The position numbers and the translations under genes are program-made. A DNA stretch of 64,000 nucleotides. Origin: Erigeron canadensis. Its lineage: Eukaryota > Streptophyta > Magnoliopsida > Asterales > Asteraceae. Of this stretch, positions 58,107-64,000 are shown in pieces. The notes beneath the pieces are model-generated. The model saw only the letters and a program-made list of their open reading frames with translations, was not told the origin of the DNA and did no database searches. The stretch's first letter is position 1; each line of letters starts with the position of its first letter. The stretch covers positions 34,481,516-34,545,515 of the forward strand of contig NC_057766.1 in the NCBI RefSeq assembly GCF_010389155.1, written 5' to 3'.

Positions 58107-60757
58107 ATGGGAGGATTAATATGTTTGTGTTTTCCAGGTCGTCAGAAAGTTAATCCCGACAATACCATTGTTTCCAAGGAACAACATAATAACTTGAAGG
58201 CACCTCATACCGTCAAGAGTCCAACAGGTCTCCTTGCAATATATGTGTCTATGTATACGTATGTATTTCTTTCTTTCTATTGTCTTCATTTTTCTCTCGA
58301 TCTATGTATATGTCCTATTTAATTCACATGAAATTGATTTATAAGGACAGCTATTAATATCAAGATTTAAAATTTTACCAACTTAATAGTACGAGTAATA
58401 TTTTAGGCGTGCACCATGACGTACCATGATGGTTTAATTGTAGGATTTCAATTTCTGTTTTGAATGCAATGTATTTTAAATTCAAAATCTCGCTAAATTA
58501 TTAAGAACAGTTTAGCATGAGCAACGTAAAACGTGACCGCTCTTTCAACAACTTTTAGTTTTCAATAAAGCGGATTGAATTCCATCTTTTTGATATTGGA
58601 TCTTATACATGATATGAAATGCAGTTCAAAAAGTGGATTATGAGAAGCCTGAAACGAAAACAAACGAGAAAGAATCAAGAACAACACCGTCATCTTTGAA
58701 GATTCGTGATCCTGCAAATAGTAAAGTAAACAAGCAAAGGGAATTCAGTTACCAGGAACTTGTAAAGGCTACAGATAACTTCAAAAGTGGCCACTTTATT
58801 GGGGAAGGTGGGTTTGGGGAAGTATATAAAGGAAAGCTAAAAGACTCAAACCAAGTAACTGACTTTCTGTACCTTTACACCTTTGATTTGTTCGCTATAA
58901 CGTGATGTTTTTAAATTTTAACTTGCTAACAAAATGATCAGGTTGTAGCTGTTAAAAAACTAAATCAGGATGGTTTGCAAGGGAATAAGGAATTTCAAGT
59001 TGAAATCTCGATGCTTTCACTTGTATGCCACCCAAACATTGTTACTTTGATTGGATACTGCTCTGAAAGTGATAAACAACTTATTGTCTATGAATTCATG
59101 CCCTTGGGGTCCCTAGAACAACACCTACATGGTAATGCGTCGTTTCTATATTGTTATTTGGAGACGAGGTCGTCTTAACTTTAATGCCAATAGGGTGAAT
59201 GTTTTTAGGCCCCTAGACTTTAGGCCTAAAGAAATCGCCCTATTTTGTAAGACCCGTATAGAAAGTTTGTTTTAGGCTTCAGAACACTTGGATACGCCTT
59301 GTTTGGAGTGTCAGCAGTTTTGACCCCCTTAGAGCTAATCAATATTGGTTAGTAGTAAGACATGTCAAATAACAAAATTAGTTAAACTTGAAAATGTTTT
59401 ACTGGGTTGCAAGAGCCAAATATCATATAAAGTATACTATTAATGCATGCAATTTTAGACTCTTTATCCAAAGAGTTAGATTGTCATTGCAGTGATATTG
59501 GTTTAAAGCATCTTGTATGTATGGGAGTTGGGAAATAAGGGAACAAAAATGTGTTTTTTGGGCAACCAACTAACCCACATTAAAATGGCCCTTTCGACTC
59601 CCTTATTTTATAGTGACAGGATTGCACTCACTTATTCTAGTTCTTGGGCAGATCCTAAACCGCATATGAAGCCACTCGATTGGAATACACGAATGAAGAT
59701 AGCAGTAGGTACAGCCAGAGGGCTTGATTACTTGCACAATCATTGTGAACCTAGCATCATCTACAGGGACATGAAATCAGCCAATATCTTATTGGGGGAA
59801 GGGTACCACCCAAAGATTTCTGACCTGGGTTTGGCTAAATTCGGGCCATTAGGAGATAAGTTGTACGTCTCAACCAGAGTAATGGGCACAGTGGGCTATT
59901 GTGCACCCGAGTATGGGTTCACGGGTCACTTGACCATAAAATCTGATACATACAGTTTTGGGGTGGTTCTTTTGGAGCTAGTAACGGGTCGACAAGCAGT
60001 TGACAAAACAAAGGAAGGAGGGCAGTATCTCATCGAATGGGTACATTATTTATCTAACTATGTGTATAAACATATATTATGCGTTAGGGGTTGGATAATT
60101 AGTTTTATAATATTTGCAACATAATTTGTTTTATAATGGTAAAATCATATTGCTTATTTACCCCACTTAGTATTTATATAAAAATACATAATGCATTAGG
60201 GGTTGGAGTATCATTTTATAAATATTTGAATGATCAATAAAAAATAGTGCAACTTTTGTTTACGTATAAGACTATGCATATATCCTTAATACTGAAATAT
60301 TAACATATTATATAATCACTTCAAGAATGCAAATTCAGACCAGCAGACACCCCCTAAATCCATTTTTAGGCAACGTTTTCAGCTTGCTAATCATTTTGTT
60401 TTGATGTTTGTTTAGGCGCAACCAATGCTGATAGATAAAAAAGGATATGTGAAACTAGCAGACCCGAAGATGAATGGGGAGTTTATGCAAAGATCGGTAA
60501 GAAAAGCAGTGGAGGTGGCATTGATGTGTATGAATGATGATGTTGAAAATCGACCAGACATGAGTGAAGTTGTCAATGCATTGGATATCGTTGCATATTT
60601 GTCTGATCCGCATGTGGTTGGTGATCATAATCAAGATTCGGGGGAGGATGAAGATGACTTGTTTAAACAAGAGAAGGAAGAGAGAGCAAAGGCCATAGCA
60701 GATGCCAAAATTTGGGGAGAACAATATAGAAATGAAGAAACAAGGCCAACACGATGA
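58107..60757 (+). CDS. PBS1-like receptor-like cytoplasmic kinase (RLCK-VII)
   Basis: Five exons (58107-58227, 58625-58854, 58942-59131, 59652-60040 and 60416-60757) join in frame to 423 residues. I chose the ATG at 58107 over the upstream in-frame ones because it gives [11 protein letters not shown]: Gly2 for N-myristoylation and Cys6/Cys8 for S-acylation, the usual plasma-membrane anchor of this family. Kinase motifs in order: [11 protein letters not shown] (Gly loop), VAVKK (catalytic Lys about 122), the RLCK-VII-type [11 protein letters not shown] (catalytic Asp220), SDLGLAK (Mg-binding Asp238), [15 protein letters not shown] (activation segment) and [13 protein letters not shown]. The acidic, Lys/Glu-rich C-terminal tail is typical of PBL proteins. 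These kinases relay signals from pattern-recognition receptors. The usual DFG is DLG here, which need not abolish activity. Confidence 0.93.
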
Positions 60758-63100
60758 TAGCGTTTAAACCAATTCAATTTCCACATGTGAAGATGAAAAT
60801 GTCAAATCCTCATTATTCGTTCTTCTTCCTCAGCTACTTTGATAACAAGATGATGAAACATAGCAAAAGTGGAAGGATATGCAAGGAAGGGAATAGAGAA
60901 AGAAGATTGATCCACTCATTGGGGTTGTGCGACAGAGGAATGTGTATATGGACACGATGAAAATATGAAACCGTGTGTTACTACTTTGATATGAGGGAAC
61001 CCAATTGTTGGTACTATGATTTACTAAGTGTTATCATATGTTATTGAAGAAATACAGCCACGCTATCTATCCGGATGCACATCAGTAGGTAGGTGGTAGG
61101 CAAGTTGGTAATAGATAAGCACATACATGAAATTGTTATTTCTAAAATATTTAATTAAGTGTGAATTTCCAAAATGAATTTATACATTAATGTGGTTAAA
61201 TCTAACATGGCAAAATGGATGGGTTGGATATTATGTAACATTTCTGTTCTTTAGTCACCTATTAGTTATAGAATCTATTAATGGTATAAAAGTTTAATGC
61301 CATAATATTTATTATTATAGAATCTATCCTTTAGGAATATGATTCAAAATCATCTGAATCTTCTTCTAGTAGTCTTTTAGATCACCCTATCATACAATCT
61401 TTGTATCTGCAGTCTTAAACATCATCTAAAATCTTTTTCACATTCATTGAGCTCGGATGCTTAAATGCAAATGCATGAGCTAATGATTTTTCAAAGGTAT
61501 GTCATCATCAATCTTTTGAGGACTCGCCTTTTGTCTTTGGAATGTATGAGCAGTCTATAGCACATCATGACTCTCAGGATTCCTATTCTCATTACCAGCA
61601 AATTTGAGGTAGGAGAACATGCAGAACATATAACATCTTTCACGCTTTCAATAATTAGTCAACGTGAATGAACGATTTTTCTTCCCTTTTTCAATGGAAT
61701 TCTAGAGTTTGAACTTGGCAGTACAAAAGGCAAAAAGCCAAAATCATTCAAAAAGCCAAAAATACAAAACTTGATTCTTCTTCACCCAAACTTGTTTCAT
61801 GAGTAACAATAATTGTTATGGTATGCCATTTAGTTCTGGTGGTGGTGTCGTCACAAATTGGAGACTAAGTTGCCCTACTTTCTACTAATAGTAACTTATT
61901 AGTCTGGAAGTAATACTCGTAGTATTTATTGTTTGCTTAATGCTTGTAATATACTATGGTATGTCATATATAAACTAACATGATACTCTGTCACGTTACT
62001 TGTACCAAACATTATTTATGTGTTCTTATAAAATCATCGGGGTCTTCCATTATTCAAAAAAGAACAATAATCACAACTATCATATGGAGCTAAAATATCA
62101 TAACTTCTCTTTTATAAAACTATGAGAACGTCAACCTTATATATGCAACATTCAACCCATATGAGATGATCAAACAACAGGAATAACTACATCCACATGT
62201 CATTTATATTCACCAATTATACTTGGGTTACTAATGTTACACTACAGCTTTAAAATTCAGCACTCGAGTCTTGATATATAGAAAAAGAAAACAACTGACC
62301 ATACCGATAGTTGTCACCTGTCACTTTTTTTAAAAAAAATTATCTAATCATATCAATCCTATCCAATTAACATGATTCTTTGTGATTTTGTTAAATTAAT
62401 ACACCGTCCAATCCTCTAAATTTTGTAGTCAGGTAGAATGGCGTGAAGAATGCACATGCACAACAGCACAGCTTCAAAATGTATCCGGCCCGTTTCTTAG
62501 TAAATTCAATAAAAAAAAAAAATGTAATCCATCAAATTGATTAGGCACATTTGACTTTTACAAGTCAATAATGTAATGTTTACTCAGTATAAAGCTTATT
62601 TATCCATTCAAATATTTTATTACCTATTGATCAATTTGATGGTTAAAATAACAAATGGTCCACAAATGTTGAATCGTAAAAGAGTATACTCGATCCCAAC
62701 GACTATTGGGAAAATAAATATATATCAGTAATTGTACCAATTTTAATTCATAAACGTTTAACTTTCAACTAATATTATTTTGTTTGTTTATGAAAAAAAT
62801 TAGTTTTACTTTGGTTAAGTTATTATCCTATATATAGCTTGATCTCGGGCTCAATAAATTGCTGTACAAGATTGAGTTTTCAATATTGTTTGGCTAATAG
62901 TAAAAAAATATTTATTTATTTCAACATTAATTGATTTATATTAATGAAAAATATTTATTTATTTCAAATTTTTATGTTTGGCATTGGATACTGTTGTTAT
63001 AAGTAAAATCTGTATATATATTTTCCAAAAAACTTAAAGTGGGTCAAGAAAAGTGATTATTTTTCATCAAGAAACTATACAAGGACCAAAAGGTCAAAAA
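60758..63100. other. 3' region of the RLCK gene and intergenic DNA
   Basis: Kinase 3' UTR, then AT-rich spacer. The open frame at 60754-60960 overlaps the stop codon of the kinase and is UTR. No gene, repeat pair or RNA gene is recognised. Confidence 0.55.
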
Positions 63101-63158
63101 AAGCTAGCATTCCTCAATGTGAACAAATAATTTTCTAGACGGTAAGAAATCCTAAACG

Positions 63159-63281
63159 GAATATTCGGATATAGATTAGAGGGATAATAGTGTAAAGAAA
63201 AAGCAAAGTTCTTTCACATTGGAAATTGGAATATCCAAAGCATAACCGCATTTATCTCGGAAAAGAAGTAGACGAATATTC
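63159..63281 (+). promoter_or_regulatory. Three P1BS (PHR1-binding) motifs upstream of GDPD
   Basis: GAATATTC at 63159-63166, GAATATCC at 63229-63236 and GAATATTC at 63274-63281 all match the P1BS consensus GNATATNC. This is the site for PHR1-type MYB-CC factors that switch on genes under phosphate starvation. They lie 170-300 bp upstream of the start codon of a phosphodiesterase family known to be induced by low phosphate. Confidence 0.8.
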
Positions 63282-63329
63282 CGAAAGAAGATCCGTTTCT
63301 TGTTATATTCCTTCGATCTATCTAGGATA

Positions 63330-63337
63330 CATATAAC
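63330..63337 (+). promoter_or_regulatory. Probable TATA box of the GDPD gene
   Basis: CATATAAC lies about 50 bp downstream of the last P1BS site. Transcription starting some 30 bp later would leave a leader of about 90 nt and would exclude the upstream ATG at 63341. Confidence 0.5.
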
Positions 63338-63453
63338 AATGGCGCCGATGGTTGTATTGCCATTGCATAAATACCATTCCCAAACCCCTTATTACACCAT
63401 CTTTTCTCATTCCCATATTCTTGTACTTTTCCATTCCCTTGTAGTTACGATCA

Positions 63454-64000
63454 ATGGCTACCAAGGCTGTCCATGTTTCCGACGTACCAAATCTTGATCA
63501 CGTGCCCGAAAACGCCACCATTTACGCCACACGTCTTCCTACCGGTAAGTTCCTTCTAAAAAAAATTATTGTTAGTTTTATTATGTTTGTGTATTACTGT
63601 TTTTTTTTTTTTTTTACGTGAAATAAGTCATGCAGTTTGAACCCACTACCTATAATTAAGTTGATAAGACTCGTAATAATTAGACTAATTTTTTGTTGCA
63701 ATGATTATTGATCTAATTGTATTGTGTATATATATGTAGGGGTGGATGTGAGTAATAAAGGTGGTAATGGAAATCCATCAAGATTTGTGGTGATCGGTCA
63801 TAGAGGTCATGGTATGAATATATTAAACTCGGGGGATCGGAGAATGAAAGCCTTCAAAGAGAACTCTATTCTCTCTTTCAACCATGCCTCTAATCACCCC
63901 CTCGACTTTATCGAGTTTGACGTTCAGGTACTATTCCTTTTTTTATTATTATTTCTCGTCAACAGATATAAATTGGGGAAAATTATATATATGGTGCTAA
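63454..64000 (+). CDS. GDPD: Glycerophosphodiester phosphodiesterase, N-terminal part
   Basis: The first two exons (63454-63544 and 63740-63927) of a gene that continues beyond the window. They encode MATKAVHVSDVPNLD and then RFVVIGHRGHGMN, RRMKAFKENSILSFN and PLDFIEFDVQ, followed by a donor at 63928. The HRG (catalytic His-Arg), the KENS segment (metal-binding Glu) and the E-x-D of FIEFDVQ are the conserved start of the GDPD TIM barrel. The enzyme releases glycerol-3-phosphate from glycerophosphodiesters produced by phospholipid breakdown. The sequence resembles the plant GDPD1-3 group. I see no long transit peptide in this reading, so the location is open. The P1BS cluster upstream suggests induction by phosphate starvation. 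An ATG at 63341 opens a short overlapping frame, which may not be transcribed. Confidence 0.92.

Overview
This window is nuclear DNA of a flowering plant, most likely a eudicot. It is AT-rich, its genes are split by GT-AG introns, and its proteins belong to plant families (TCP factor, RLCK-VII kinase, MUB, plant-type ARP2). Much of the space between genes is transposon. I cannot fix the species or family from the sequence alone.

Eight host genes can be reconstructed. In order: RPS28 (+, 4093-4290); a four-exon, apparently catalytically degenerate short-chain dehydrogenase (-, 7012-9729); an intronless class I TCP factor closest to TCP20 (+, 27077-27913); ARP2 of the Arp2/3 complex in 15 exons (+, 35410-41003); a membrane-anchored ubiquitin-fold protein ending in a CaaX box (-, 42509-45843); a seven-exon CID-domain protein of the RPRD1/Rtt103 type (-, 48125-52131); a PBS1-like receptor-like cytoplasmic kinase in five exons (+, 58107-60757); and the first two exons of a GDPD (+, 63454 to the window end), preceded by three P1BS phosphate-starvation motifs. 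They are ordinary, unlinked housekeeping or signalling genes and form no cluster.

The accessory DNA is the more unusual part. From 13983 to 25412 lies a nested retrotransposon. It is a Ty1/copia element on the minus strand, with 158-bp LTRs, a 5-bp target duplication, a primer-binding site and a polypurine tract. Two LTR-like blocks of 4218 and 2446 bp interrupt it, each with its own 5-bp target duplication, and a 204-bp MITE with a 9-bp duplication sits in its 3' LTR. A second 204-bp copy of that MITE, also with a 9-bp duplication, lies in an intron of the CID gene. Other elements with readable ends are a SINE (3269-3519), a PIF/Harbinger element carrying only a broken Myb-like ORF1 (30850-33329), a hAT-like element with an 8-bp duplication (33499-34104) and Helitron-like repeats. 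From about 54003 to 57590 lies a poorly classified terminal-inverted-repeat element. It contains five copies of a perfect 9-bp-stem hairpin, a possible FAR1/MULE-type first exon, tandem repeats and a GC-rich minisatellite. It is the best candidate here for something undescribed.

Exon borders were placed by eye from reading frame, splice consensus and family knowledge. No alignment or search was run.
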